Source: Lentinula raphanica
Lineage: Eukaryota > Basidiomycota > Agaricomycetes > Agaricales > Omphalotaceae
Direction: 5' to 3'
Assembly (NCBI GenBank): GCA_027919835.1
Contig: JANVFP010000017.1
Location: forward strand, 1 to 64,000
DNA: 64,000 bases
The notes beneath the pieces are model-generated. The model was not told where the DNA came from. It saw only the letters and a list, made by a program, of their open reading frames with translations, and searched no databases. The stretch's first letter is position 1. Each line of letters opens with the position of its first letter. The translations under genes were made by a program, and so were the position numbers. This document shows positions 1 through 11,056 of the stretch, in pieces.

Positions 1-2
1 GT

Positions 3-3000
3 GAACTGGCCACGCAACTAGCCCAGCGTCATACACACAAGAATGATGTGCTAGATCCTCAGTTGGAATTTGAAACCCGCTCTGAAACGGCTTCCCCGAC
101 TTTGACCAACCAGAGCCAAAGAGACAAGGCCTCACCTATACAACAAACCTGCGACAATTGTCATACTCTTGACGCATCATTATGGAGGACAGATTCAGAA
201 GGTAACAGTGTTTGTAACACCTGTGGTGAGTATCATCGATTCTCTGTTAGTTGCGTTCGTCCGTTTATCCTTAACGCTCAATTTCATCGGGCGTTTTTCT
301 ATCTTCGTACTCCGACTTTGTTGAATAGCCACTTCTTATCAGCCCAGTATCAGGACTAAACCTCCTGCATTGCGTATCTGGCTGAAAGTTTAATGTTCTG
401 TCTTTAACTTTTCGGAAATCTCTCTGGACGTACACGTGTCTGTTTTCATACACTTCATTCGCTGTATAGCTCTTGGGGTTTTCTCTGTTTGAAACACTAC
501 GGTGCGTGCAGGGACGCAGAATATACTGGTTCGAACATTGAATTTCGGGTCTTAATCATATCATCACGATCTTCATCGTCAAAGCTGTCTAATGACGGCG
601 TGTTTTCGGTGTGGACCATGCCCGTTTTTCATTGTCTCCTAGCGGATGAAACGAGGACAGTTGATAAGCATTGGGATACTCAGGCTCCGACTGTTCTCTG
701 TCTAGTTCCACGTCACACTTTTCATCGCCATTCATCTGCTTTTGGATCCTTTTTGCTCCTTCTATCGCCTTCTTTTGGTTACCAGTCTTTGCTTTTCTGT
801 TCAACCAGTCACTACATTTGCATTTTTCGTTCGACCTATCACTCACAAATTTCCTCGTGATCGAAGATTTTTTTTCGCTCTCGTTGCTGACGCAAGTCGT
901 TTTTTCGCTTCGGTCATACAGGTCTATCCGCGAAAGCTGGTAAAGGTCGTCGACAGGCGTCTGTATCTGGTGATACAGCTTCCCTCAGCCAAAATACAAC
1001 ACTCGGCGATCAATCGTCACCCTCGTTATCTCCTTCCACTGTTGGCAGTGGACCAGTGAAAGATCATCACTCTCTTACACGATCACCTCCTTCAACCTCT
1101 TCCATCAATTCAAATCAATTCGCTCACTTCATACTTGACTCTACGCACGGGCCATTATCACCAGGTCATCTTGCGTCTCACCCGCTTTCCGCCACCGTTT
1201 CAAGCCCTCCGACCAGCGTCAATCCAGTAGACGTGCCCCCTGCTGGTCTTGATACAGCTGCAGTGGGTCCAGGTACGTGCCCCGGTGACGGCCGCTGCGA
1301 CGGAACAGGCGGTTCGACAACGTGTTCAGGCTGTCCAACGTTTAACAACAACGTCAACAACGCTTTAGCAATGTGTGCGAGGGTTGAAGAAGGTGATCGG
1401 AAAAGGGGTGCTGAAGCTTCTCGTCAACTACAACAACACTTGCAACATTATACTGCCTTTACTTCTGCTTCTAATCCTTCAATTCATCCGATGCCAACAC
1501 ACCAATCATCTCAACATCTGGGCTCTTCAGCTCCCGCGGGACCCTCTCCCTCGATGATGAGCGGAGCAACTGCCGGTGGAGATACTTCAGGGTCTGTAGA
1601 CGCCTACAACAATCACAGCGCTGGTGGCAGCGGTGGCGCCAGTGGATCAGGGAATGCAGGCAATATCGGTGGCGGCGACGGATCTACGGGTGGAGGCTCT
1701 GGCACACCCGGTGGTGGAAACGGAAACAACAACTCCAAGAAGGTTCGCGCTGTCGTCGGTGCCTTGAGCTGTGCCAATTGTGGGACCAGCGCGACGCCGC
1801 TTTGGCGGAGGGACGATGTCGGGAACAATATTTGTAATGCTTGTGGTGAGTGAACGATCTCGTCCTTCTTCTCTTGTTATTTTCCCTCGTTTGGTGCTTC
1901 CTCAAGTCTCGTTGAACTCCGCGTCCATCGTTTTCCATTCTTCTTGGTTGCACGATAGTCCACCCTATCTATATCCCCTTGTCTTCTCATCGTTGGGCTC
2001 ATATGCCCTGCAACGTGCTTGTGAAACTTCAGATTTTCGATATCAGATCACGGTGCCAGTAACTCTGTGCACGACTGTCTTTTTTGGATAATGCTTCCCA
2101 TCGCATTCACATCTTATCAGATTAGCACCGTGCTTGATCTCTCACGGAGATACCTTTCATCCTCCTACCGTCCTTGTCAATTTCTGCTCGCTTTTTTTCC
2201 ATCTCGCGTTAGTACGTTGGTACAGTTCTACGTTGATTCGGTATTCGACACTCTGCGACATGTAGCATTGTTTGTTTTGAGCTCCGTTCTTCCTTGTGTT
2301 TTCAGTCATCGTTGATTCTATCTCGAGGCTAACGACACTATTTTCTCAGGTCTATACTTCAAACTTCACGGTACTCACCGACCAACATCGATGAAAAAGA
2401 CTGTTATCAAAAGGCGGAAGCGTGTCCCTGCAGCAGCCGGAACTGGTCCACCAATAAGTATGAGGATGACCGATCAAGCTGCCGCAGAGGCTTTGGTCGC
2501 AGTCGGTCGCACGGGAGGTTCTGCACCTGGAGATGAGAGTGACGACCACGAGTCCCCGGAAGGAGAACCAAAAAAGAAGAGATCGCGGAAGAGTAAAGGT
2601 GAAGGGGCTTACGAAGGCGATTCTCAACAATGGGTCGGAGAAGGCGTTCCGCCTTCAGTGCACCCTCCGCACATCAATCGACCTCAGTCAATACCCCCAA
2701 TCGGTTTCACGCATGCCGCACTGCCACGTCCGGGGACCTTTAACCATGGAGGTGCTATGCTTCCACCGATTAATTCGATGGATATATCAGGTGGTGAGGG
2801 TCCCACTATGGTTTTCGTCCCTGGAGGACCCGGAGTGCCTGGAACTGCAGCTATAGCGGGTGGCTCTAGCAACTCGAGTTATATTCGATCTGGCTCCCCA
2901 AACCCTTCCGGCGGGGCTTCGCAACAACATGCTCTCATACTCCCTTCCGGTCATGCTTCAAGTGGAATGTTTCAGCCGGTTGAAGTTTCGGGAGAATCAG

Positions 3001-3338
3001 GACATATGGTCGCCGTCCTTCCTGGAAGTGCGTTAACCTTAATACCCTCATTATCGGACCTCGAGCGTCATTACGCGGAACTTGGAGAACAGAAGAAGCG
3101 GATGGAGGAGATGTTGAATAGAACGGAGAATATGATGCAGGGGCTGAAGAGAGGCATTGATGAGATGCGTGGGAGTGCTAGTGGGGCTCTGACCTCGAGG
3201 CCTTCATCGACAGCTCCTGGGTCTACATCAGCGCCCTCGGTACCCATACAGCGACCACCGTCGAGCTCGGCTGGCGAAAAGGATCGAAGAGAAACTATAT
3301 GGACGGTTGTCGATCCGACCAGTCAAGGAAAGGAATGA
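3..3338 (+). CDS. GATA-type iron-responsive transcription factor, SRE/URBS1-like (5' end outside window)
   Basis: Predicted nuclear repressor of siderophore and iron-uptake genes. Visible exons are 3-225, 922-1845 and 2350-3338, giving 711 codons without a stop; the start lies left of the window. Finger 1 has the C-X2-C-X17-C-X2-C spacing (CDNC...CNTC), but its tail reads [12 protein letters not shown] instead of the usual LYxKxHxxxRP. Between the fingers, at about nt 1273-1340, is a cysteine-rich stretch (CPGDGRCD...CSGC) that is the hallmark of the SRE/SREA/URBS1 family. Finger 2 is canonical ([14 protein letters not shown]...[12 protein letters not shown]) and is followed by a basic RRKR tail. 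A serine/glycine-rich linker and a C-terminal coiled coil near [16 protein letters not shown] follow. Both introns (696 and 504 nt) are unusually long for this window and split the same Gly codon of each finger. Family assignment is strong; regulation of iron genes is inferred from the family. Confidence 0.9.
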
Positions 3339-5945
3339 ATCCTTTCTCGGTATATATATATCCACTTGTCATACTACGACTCTTCTGCTTCTTTTCACGA
3401 TCTCGGGGTTGCTGTCTTATTGTGAATATTCCCTCTTCATACCGAACTAATAATACTTATTTACACGCAGTGTATTTTATCGCTTATTTTTTTTGTCGTT
3501 GTTATATCATTGTTCTACGCTCTTTGCTCGTTGCTTATACTCGTATGATTTTTTCACTTTCTACATATTCTTTCATGTTTGTTGAGCTTGTAGTTGTGTA
3601 GAGCGCCGACTACGAAGCGAATATGTATCAAATACAGGCGAATTTTCTTGAAGCGTTGCCATGCCCTGCGAGATTTACGATGTTGGTATACATCAACGCA
3701 GTACTATGTTATGCTATACCACTGCGTTGATAATGACAAGATGTTAACAGCACGAGCTCATCTGGTTGGGTGCCATTCTCAGGGCTTTCATGTGTTCCAC
3801 CAGAAATGCTGCTGTTGTCCGGATAATCATTGTCTCCCAAAGGCAGAATCTATACCATTACCTCTTGACACTAACGAGTCGTAGGATAATCATATCACTC
3901 GTGTTTCCGATGGCCGTATAGGTAAAGTGGTGAGTACCGTCAGACAGATGTTCAAAAAGCCGGCCCTCTTCTTAATACCCATGCTTTCAAGCTCGAGTCA
4001 TTCAAACAGGAGCACTCCACAGGTTAGAGGTGGTCAAGGGCGACGCGATGTCTATGAAAACCTTCAGTCATGAAAATGCATCTAAAGATGAAGTCGTTTT
4101 CGAAGCGTATTCCGGTTTTTTTTTTGCATAGCTCTCCACATGCTCCTGGGTGTCATTCCTACCAGAATCAAGATGGGTCACCCATCTTAGAAGCATATGT
4201 TAATTCAGAGGACGTACTCAAACTTCTCATGAACCCTTCAACCCCGCGAGCGTTTGAATTTTGGTCCAAAATTCCAGGATGATGAGAAAGCCATGCCTAG
4301 CCATGCGTTCCCATATGTTGGGTGCTGTGCGTCAATAGCAACAGCGCAAAAGCACCTACGAAACCGTGAGTCTTGATGTGCGCATTGCCTATCATTGCAG
4401 GTTCAACGCAAGGTTCGCATCTCGAACAGAGCTCTTTTCGACTTAGGTCTGTGCCATTAGTAACGTTCGAAGTTACCATCGCATGAAATGGTTTGAGTAA
4501 GTCCTGTGCCGTCCATTTTGAAGGAGACACAGACATCAGGGGAACAAAACAGCTCAGAACTAGTGTCCGTCGCGCGCCCAATCATTGAACGACAGGTTAG
4601 CGTCCAAAACCGAAGCGGAGATCTAATAGAAGATCATTAGTGAAGATACCATCCTTGACTGACATTAAACTCATGCTCACATCACAGAAACGATTCGCTG
4701 AGTATTGCGCTCCACACCAAAAAAAGGCTCATGAGTTTCATGGATATCAGAGGACAGGAACAGAAAGTAAAACACACATTGCAGTACCTCTGTACACAGG
4801 AAAGGGTAATCGCGGCGTTGAATGGTTGTCTGAGCCTCAATCACTAATCATTGAATGGAGCAAAGCAGTGACGATGTGAGCTCAATGAGCTCTATCTAGG
4901 ACAAGGATGATATGGAACGAAGAGATGCACTGATACCAAATACTCATTATGACGCAGAAGAGGTAATAACTGTGATGAGATTGACATTCACTTGCTTGGT
5001 CTGATAAACCGAGACGAGGATACCTGTTCAAAGAAGATGCAGAATGGAATGAATCATGTCAGATTAGAAGACTCGGAGGAATTATCGACACTTGGAACAA
5101 CGGTATTGAAAGTAGGCTGGGTTGCGTCGAAAGATTCGACGTTGAGTCCATCACGTCCGAGTTCAAACAAGCCTCAAACATAGCAATGACAGACTTGTTG
5201 AATGATAACAGCGAGTCAGTGACGGTCAGTCTCCATGGAAGAGTTTCAAGATCAAATTTGCACACCTTTGATAGGACTGGAGTGCAGGCTGGTTGCAGAG
5301 TGCGATGATGGGGTTTGGGGTTAATTGTAAGGCACTGTAAGATATATTTCATATGTGACACCGTCATTGCCTTGCATATTTCCATCGACAGCGATTGGAG
5401 TTGTCGAAAGCAGAGCACAGCTCTTCCATTGAAAAAATAGCGATGCAGTGATGTTACGTAACAAATGTTTCTTTCAACTCAACTCTCAAAATGTACATTT
5501 CTTCCAATTTTATCTTTCTCTAACCTGCTCATCCGCCTTTCGAGCTTTGTGGCTATGAAAATATCAAAACGCGCAACGGTTTAAAAACGGAGTTCTTACG
5601 AAATCCTTCGTCAAAGTGCAAATTTTCGGAGAATCTCATCAACCTTTTATTCCGTTAACCGCTCACAGCGTCGTTTAGTTACCTCCTTGCTACCCAGTTC
5701 GTTTTGCCTCTCGCCTCATGAAATCACAGCACTTGTATGTCCAAACATCCCCATCAAACCTATCATCCACATCACAGAGCATTGGTAGTAGTTGGAACAC
5801 TTTTTCGCGTGTCAACCCTGTAAGCACATGGAATTTCCCTCCGCCTAATCAAACTGACCTTAAAAACCTTCCTCTTCGCCTCGCTTTAACACTCAAATCC
5901 CACCCCAACTATACACAACTCGCCTTTTGTTCCCATTCTCGTTCC
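3339..5945. other. No recognisable gene
   Basis: After the GATA factor stop the sequence is AT-richer, and open frames on both strands are short and unlike known proteins. I see no splice-joined exon series, repeat or RNA gene. A perfect 11-bp inverted repeat lies at 3692-3702 / 3721-3731. Confidence 0.5.
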
Positions 5946-6414
5946 ATGCAACCTCCAACCTATTACCAGCGCGCTCCAGGCGACGTACCTTCTGCCGTCC
6001 GCAACCTCCTGCTCTCTTTGAAGCAGTTGCAGGATATCTTAAAGCATTGGAGTGTTGGTCAAGCCACAGAAGCTCAGGTCAGCGATGTCTACGTCCAGAT
6101 CGGGACCGACTTCAATGCCACCGTGCACGCGTTCACGTACCATAAAATAGACATCAGGTTCGTACTTCGTATACTAGATGCGTCCATGTTCTCATCCAGT
6201 TTGTCTACTCAGTGATCTACACTCAATACCCAAAGACCTCCGTGCTGTCCTCGAGCAGTGTCTTGGAGAAGACCCTTCACCACAAGTCCTCGCCGTGTTT
6301 ATGCCCCAAGTACGCCAAGTACTGCATAGATTACTGCGAGGATTACAGCTGCGCCAGGATGCCTGGCGGGCAGTTGGGGGTCAAGCGCCAATTATTCCAT
6401 ATGACTCTCGATAA
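5946..6414 (+). CDS. Bud6/Aip3 N-terminal-domain protein, truncated
   Basis: Exons 5946-6157 and 6213-6414 join in frame (intron with GT..AG) to give 137 aa. The domain reads VPSAVRNLLLSLKQLQDILK...QVSDVYVQIGTDFNATVHAF...DLHSIPKDLRAVLEQCL, matching the N-terminal domain of the actin/formin regulator Bud6/Aip3 (my recognition, not a search). In full-length Bud6 this domain precedes a long C-terminal coiled-coil formin- and actin-binding core. Here the frame stops soon after the domain, at QAPIIPYDSR, and nothing downstream resembles the core. Start: Met at 5946 lies just before the domain; the same frame is open upstream to a Met at 5718, which would add 76 low-complexity residues. It could be a solo-domain paralogue or a 3'-truncated relic. 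Confidence 0.65.
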
Positions 6415-6949
6415 ATTAGCGGTCACTCTTGCTACATAGTGGACTCCTCGCCCCATTATGTCACGAACAACGAATACTTTCGAATACTTTCCATCACCCT
6501 ATGATACCTCTCGATACCCTCTCGATCTGTTGTGTTGGATGTGCTCTTCATCACTCTTCACTCCCACAGTTTTATCTCTAAGTTATATGTCGGTAAAAGA
6601 ATAGATAAATTTCATCGTTGTCGTCAACGTAGCCTTTCTGAATAGAAAATCATATTTTTCTGTAGACTGTAGTATGTATTGCTTACCGTGCGCTCAAACA
6701 ACCTGGCCCTTTCCGAATATTACGATGTGTACTGGCCCGTTCTGAGACACATATAGAATGAACATTGAATTGAATCTTCTATACAGGGGCTATTATACTC
6801 TACATCATGAACTTGCTTCAAAATACCTCCTTCTACTCGTTCGTCAAGACGATATCAGATAAGCCAGCGCAAGCCCGATATGATGAACGTGGTGACCTTC
6901 AACTCAAGATGAGTAGCATGGATAAAAATACGCCTAATTGGGAGCGGGA
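6415..6949. other. 3' intergenic region
   Basis: No coding frame is supported between the Bud6-like stop and the convergent protease-like gene. From about 6730 the sequence is the 3' flank of inverted-repeat arm A, matching 38521-38725 on the other strand. Confidence 0.5.
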
Positions 6950-8897
6950 TCATCGAAGAAGAGAACGGCGTTGGGGAACTCTGCTTGAATGACTGTCCAC
7001 TGTCCAGAGCCACTCCATGGGGGTACCGTAGATGATATCACACGAGTCTCCAGCCGACCCAGTTCCGGCATTGAGCTGAGCAACAAAGTCGTTGTCGGTC
7101 CCAACGATAGCCGCTCCAGAGTCGCCAAGACTCGAGAACAGACCAGATTTCTTGTCGTGGGGGTAGACGGCGGCTTGAACAGAGTCAAAGTGGCCCAAAA
7201 GACTATAACGACGCTCGTAGGACTCAAAACCATTGAGACGACCGATGGTGGTGAGCGTGGATGGGCCACACTTGAAGACGAATCGCGTGGGGTCACCCTC
7301 TTTGTCCTTGTTGTTGGGCTCCTTGAACTTGGCGGCTGCGAGAATGTCCTTGAGCTGATAGAGACAGTCTAAGGGGTAGATGAGCTTGGAGGGCGCGTCC
7401 CACTGAGGGCGAATAAGCATCATGAACTTGATCATCTCAATCTGTGTCCCTGGAATATAAACAGTTCAAGCTGTTGAAAGTATGGTCGGACCGATGAATA
7501 CGCACCCAGATCGATCACGTTTCCCCGAAAGTTTGGGAGAAACTTGTCCTTGTCCAACTTAATGACACACACGTCCTGGGCGTAGCCATGAGGGGGATTG
7601 AGACCGGTAATAGGTGGGGACCAGACAACATAGCCGATGACCCTGTTGTTGACATTAGCCCAATCCATCCTCAATGTCGCGTAGAAACGCTTGAGTGACA
7701 AGATGATCTCCATGTCGATGTCTAGGTGCCGCCTTTGCCTGACCAAGACCTCTGCGGCTTCTTGATCGCCACCAGTGGCCTTGGCCGTGTAGAGCTTGAT
7801 TCTCTCTTCCAAATTGTCAAGGGAGCGGTTGAGGAATCCGATGGAGTTTGTGACAGATGCCAGAAGGTCATCGAACGCTCTGTCACCCATGAGGATGACG
7901 TTCTTCTTTGGAAGGGTTGTGTCGTAGCGGTAAAGTTCGTTGCCTTCCGTATCGGGGAAGAGTACGTGGCGGGCAGTGACACCGTAAAGATCATCACCGA
8001 CCTTGAAGTAGAACCCCAGGGCGCCCTGCATGTCGCGGGTCTTCATGCCGGCGATGGGGAGGCTGAGCGGGGTGGTAAGCCAGTCGATGACACTCTTAAG
8101 CGGATGAAAGTTATGAACCGGAGCATAAAAGATGGGTTGAGTGAGAGGTTGAACTACCGACTCGCGAAAGGCGACGTCGATGTCATTGATGTCGTGCTGC
8201 TTGAGTATATTGATAATGTCCTGAGCACAGTTGAAAGCAGCATCGCCGTTGGTACTGTCGGGAAGGACACCAATCCAGATAGTTACGGAACTGGTAACGA
8301 TCTCACCGCTTGTGCGTTCCATAGGGCAATCTTCCCAGCGGAAACGCACGAGGTCAATGGAGGTGAACTTGATCTGTTTGTCATCAAGAAGTTGAACCGT
8401 CTTGGAACGCATGTCAATCCCCATACTTGCTAGTACGCTCGAGAGGAAGCAACGAACCTGATCACGAATCTTTGACCACAGATTGTCTTTGGATAGTTTG
8501 GCGTGCTCATGGACAGTGAGGAGCTGTATTGAAAGAACGTATTGGAATGGCCCAAACGGGAATGGCAAGACATCGGTCGAGGTTCTATAGATTAGTTTGG
8601 GCCCGCACTTTCCTCCACGGACGCCATTATAGTACATATAGGCCTCAAGCTTGGGGACGCCGTGGACAGAGGAGTCAATCGATATGATGCTAGTGGTGTT
8701 GTCGTTGTCACCATCCTCCAAAAGGTTATAACGGTCATGGGATACATAATCACCGGAGTTGGATGGGGGACTGCGACTCACGAATTGGTCGAAAGCGTCA
8801 GTAAGGACGAATTCGTGCCAATTGTACCAATCGGGGGCTAGATGAGAATACAGAGTTAGGATTAGACTTGGGATATAAAGTAAAGGGACTCACGCAT
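6950..8897 (-). CDS. Trypsin-fold serine protease-like protein, copy A
   Basis: Exons (coding order) 8897-8894, 8837-7506 and 7449-6950 give 611 aa. The first exon is only ATGC, and the paired copy at 36555-38520 has the same intron positions. A trypsin-like triad is visible: His in YGVTARHVLF, Asp in AQDVCVIKLD, Ser in LGDSGAAIVG. Between His and Asp there is a helical insertion of about 100 residues, and before the His about 290 residues resembling no protease propeptide I know. No signal peptide or membrane segment is seen, so it is probably intracellular. The second intron (7505-7450) removes an in-frame stop, which otherwise makes the gene look split. Substrate and role are unknown; activity is inferred only from the motifs. 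Confidence 0.82.
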
Positions 8898-8969
8898 GGC
8901 GAGGAAAGAGGAGGGGTTGAAGAACAGATAGGGGTTAAGTAAGACGAAATATCGTGGGAATTAAATCAA

Positions 8970-8991
8970 CTCTCTCTCTCTCTCTCTCTCT
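8970..8991. repeat. (CT)n microsatellite
   Basis: Uninterrupted CT dinucleotide run about 75 bp upstream of the copy A protease-like start codon; absent from the corresponding 5' flank of copy B. Confidence 0.95.
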
Positions 8992-9488
8992 ACAAGTTTG
9001 ATCGACTCCAAAACGGACAACTACCCGCTCAACGAGCTCAGCACGAGCGAGGAGGACTGGAAGAGTTTCTGGTGAAAGGGCTGTAATACTCATCTCGGTA
9101 CGTCACCACATTGGTTTCTTGTTACAATGACAAACTAACTGTATCCTTTGATAGGATGTGTCTAATCAACGTTCAGCTCGTGTTTTCAAATCGAATCCTG
9201 GCCAAATGCGTTCAAGGCTCGTTTTCCCTTCTGTTACAACTTCTGCTCTCGAGGTAGAAACTCGATGCTCGAATTTGACATCGTCACTCATACATTATGC
9301 ATCACGCTTCAAGCTTCAAGTTTCGTCGCTGGAAAACCTGGAAAACCTGGAACTTGACTGTTGAGGTCATTTACGATGGTCAGTGTCATTGAACGTTGAG
9401 TCAACACTGCACGGCCACGTCAATGAAACATCGCCCTCTCAAGTATCAGACATCATGAGGCTATCGTGTTCTGAACGGGAGTTTAACT

Positions 9489-9701
9489 TTGATTCTCTTG
9501 GATCTCCGATCATCATCAACTCTTTCTCTCCGACCTCGACCTTTTCTTCGTCAATGGCTCTCCTCGCTTTCCTTTCCTTTTCTCATTCTCATACGTTTCG
9601 CCCAGAGCTTCCAGAATCCACATGGCGCTGCTCTCGGATTGGAGATAAAGAGCATCAATTCGGATGATGTTCGGATTATTTATGGAGAGGAAGAAGGATG
9701 A
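9489..9701 (+). CDS. Short conserved frame upstream of protease-like copy A (uncertain)
   Basis: A 70-codon frame running divergently from the protease-like gene. Its counterpart in arm B (36102-35878, minus strand) shares STLSLRP.PFL, GAA.GLEI..IN.DDVRI and the same stop position. It has a hydrophobic centre and no recognised domain. Conservation of the frame and stop in both arms favours translation, but recent duplication alone could explain the similarity. Confidence 0.3.
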   Translation: MILLDLRSSSTLSLRPRPFLRQWLSSLSFPFLILIRFAQSFQNPHGAALGLEIKSINSDDVRIIYGEEEG

Positions 9702-9875
9702 AGGAAAGAACTTACGATGGTGATGGTGGACGCGTTATTTAGACGAGGAGGCGTCGCAGACGCTAGAGATGATGGAGAAGGTAGCTCAAATGGAAGGAGA
9801 AGGACACTCAACCATCACTTAATTGCTCACTGTATCGAGTACGTTCTTCGTCGTTCTCTCGCTGATAATCGGAAT

Positions 9876-10217
9876 CTCAATGCTACAACCTCAAATATCA
9901 GATCGAAGATTTGTTTTCAAGTTGAAGAGTGGTTGACCACAGCCTGAACGTCGCCTTTGACTTGACACCAAAGATTCTATCTCTATCTTTCGAGGATATC
10001 GTCTCTTGACTCTTCCGCAAAAGTGAGTCAAAATTACGCTACATTCGATTGACATCGACCCTCATTCTCCCTCCTAGCATTGAACCTCTAGCACGCAATG
10101 CTTCGCTACTATCAATTGTTGGCCAGACTCGGACACTCGACGTCAACCGTGGCCACTAACGATGACATTTCAGAACCATTGCGCGTCAGCTGCATGTGTC
10201 TCCGCTGCCTCCGTTAG
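9876..10217. other. Intergenic region
   Basis: No supported gene. A short Met frame begins at 10098 (MLRYYQLLARLGHS...) and an AG acceptor-like site ends near 10217. It might be a 5' exon of the open frame downstream, but I could not join the two convincingly. Confidence 0.35.
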
Positions 10218-10760
10218 AAACCATCATCCAGTTCTCTGCCTTCAGTCTCTTCATCGTCCCATTTTTTCCAGAATGGTGCCCTTCCCACTGATCGGATACA
10301 CCACCCACCTCTTCGAGTCGTCCTTCCTGAGCTCACGCAGCAGCGGGTCCGAGGTAGAATCATCAGAAGGGTCCGACATGAAACGCATTGCCTAGTCTTC
10401 ATCCTCCCACGATCTCTACAGTCTCAAGCTCGAAAATCCCTCGCCACGAAGCCCTATATAAGGATTTCATGTCGTTTGGCTCTATCCAGAAACAAGCGAT
10501 GGAACACAGGAAGAAGGATGCTTCGTTATCTCCAGCAACACCGACGAGATCTTTTGCAAAGCCTCGTAACGAAAGTTCAAGAACGCTATGCAGATCCTAC
10601 CGAACTCCTTTCACGCTTCCCGCCGAGTCGAGTTTCCAGAATTCTTCACGCCAGTCTTACGACCATCTCACCAAAAAATGAAGAATTATCCCCCTCGGCA
10701 AGATCCTTTGCATGCGAGAACTTGTCCTCTGGAGTCACCTCCTGCATGGATGTCTCCTGA
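10218..10760 (+). CDS. Uncharacterised open frame of about 180 codons, no clear start
   Basis: A continuous frame of about 180 codons runs from an AG acceptor-like site at about 10217 to a stop at 10760. It includes FFQNGALPTDRIHHPPLRVV, a basic middle (RGRIIRRVRHE) and RMLRYLQQHRRDLLQSLVTK...ADPTELLSRFPPSRVSRIL, which looks like real helical protein. I do not recognise a family. It may be the last exon of a small gene whose 5' exon lies near 10.1 kb, or a relic. Confidence 0.35.
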   Translation, partial: KPSSSSLPSVSSSSHFFQNGALPTDRIHHPPLRVVLPELTQQRVRGRIIRRVRHETHCLVFILPRSLQSQARKSLATKPYIRISCRLALSRNKRWNTGRRMLRYLQQHRRDLLQSLVTKVQERYADPTELLSRFPPSRVSRILHASLTTISPKNEELSPSARSFACENLSSGVTSCMDVS

Positions 10761-11056
10761 TCCAGAGTTTTGTCTGATCATTAGGAGGGGTGATGAGCGC
10801 ACACGCGTGGTTCTGCATGGTCAAACGCAGAATGAGTGCATGGCCTTTTGGGTGTAGACATTTGTGCTTTTCATCGGATGATTGAGTACAAGAGTACAAG
10901 TACGGACATCGTTGACACATTCCACCCATCATGTCACACGTATACCATACTTGTTCGTTCCTTCCTCCCTTCTGTCTCCCCTTCTTTATCTCATTCCTCC
11001 CTTCTTCTTTTCTCTCCTTTTCTCTCCTTTCCTCTCCATCCCTGTCCAGTTCCTCT

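Larger units (their letters stand above)
6730..9875 (+). repeat. Large inverted duplication, arm A
   Basis: This segment matches 35705-38725 in reverse orientation. The match covers the protease-like gene with its introns, about 200 bp of 3' flank (shared GAAGCAAGTTCATGATGTAG-like sequence) and about 1 kb of 5' flank including a short conserved frame. Boundaries are by eye, to roughly 50 bp. Confidence 0.8.

Noticed and set aside
3686..3706. Resemblance of GGTATACATCAACGCAGTAC to a common cDNA library adapter
   Set aside because: The match is imperfect and the sequence sits in an ordinary intergenic stretch with a matching inverted arm, so contamination is not supported.
7726..8433. Long plus-strand frame opposite protease-like copy A
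   Set aside because: Antisense shadow of the conserved coding exon; its counterpart in arm B is broken up.
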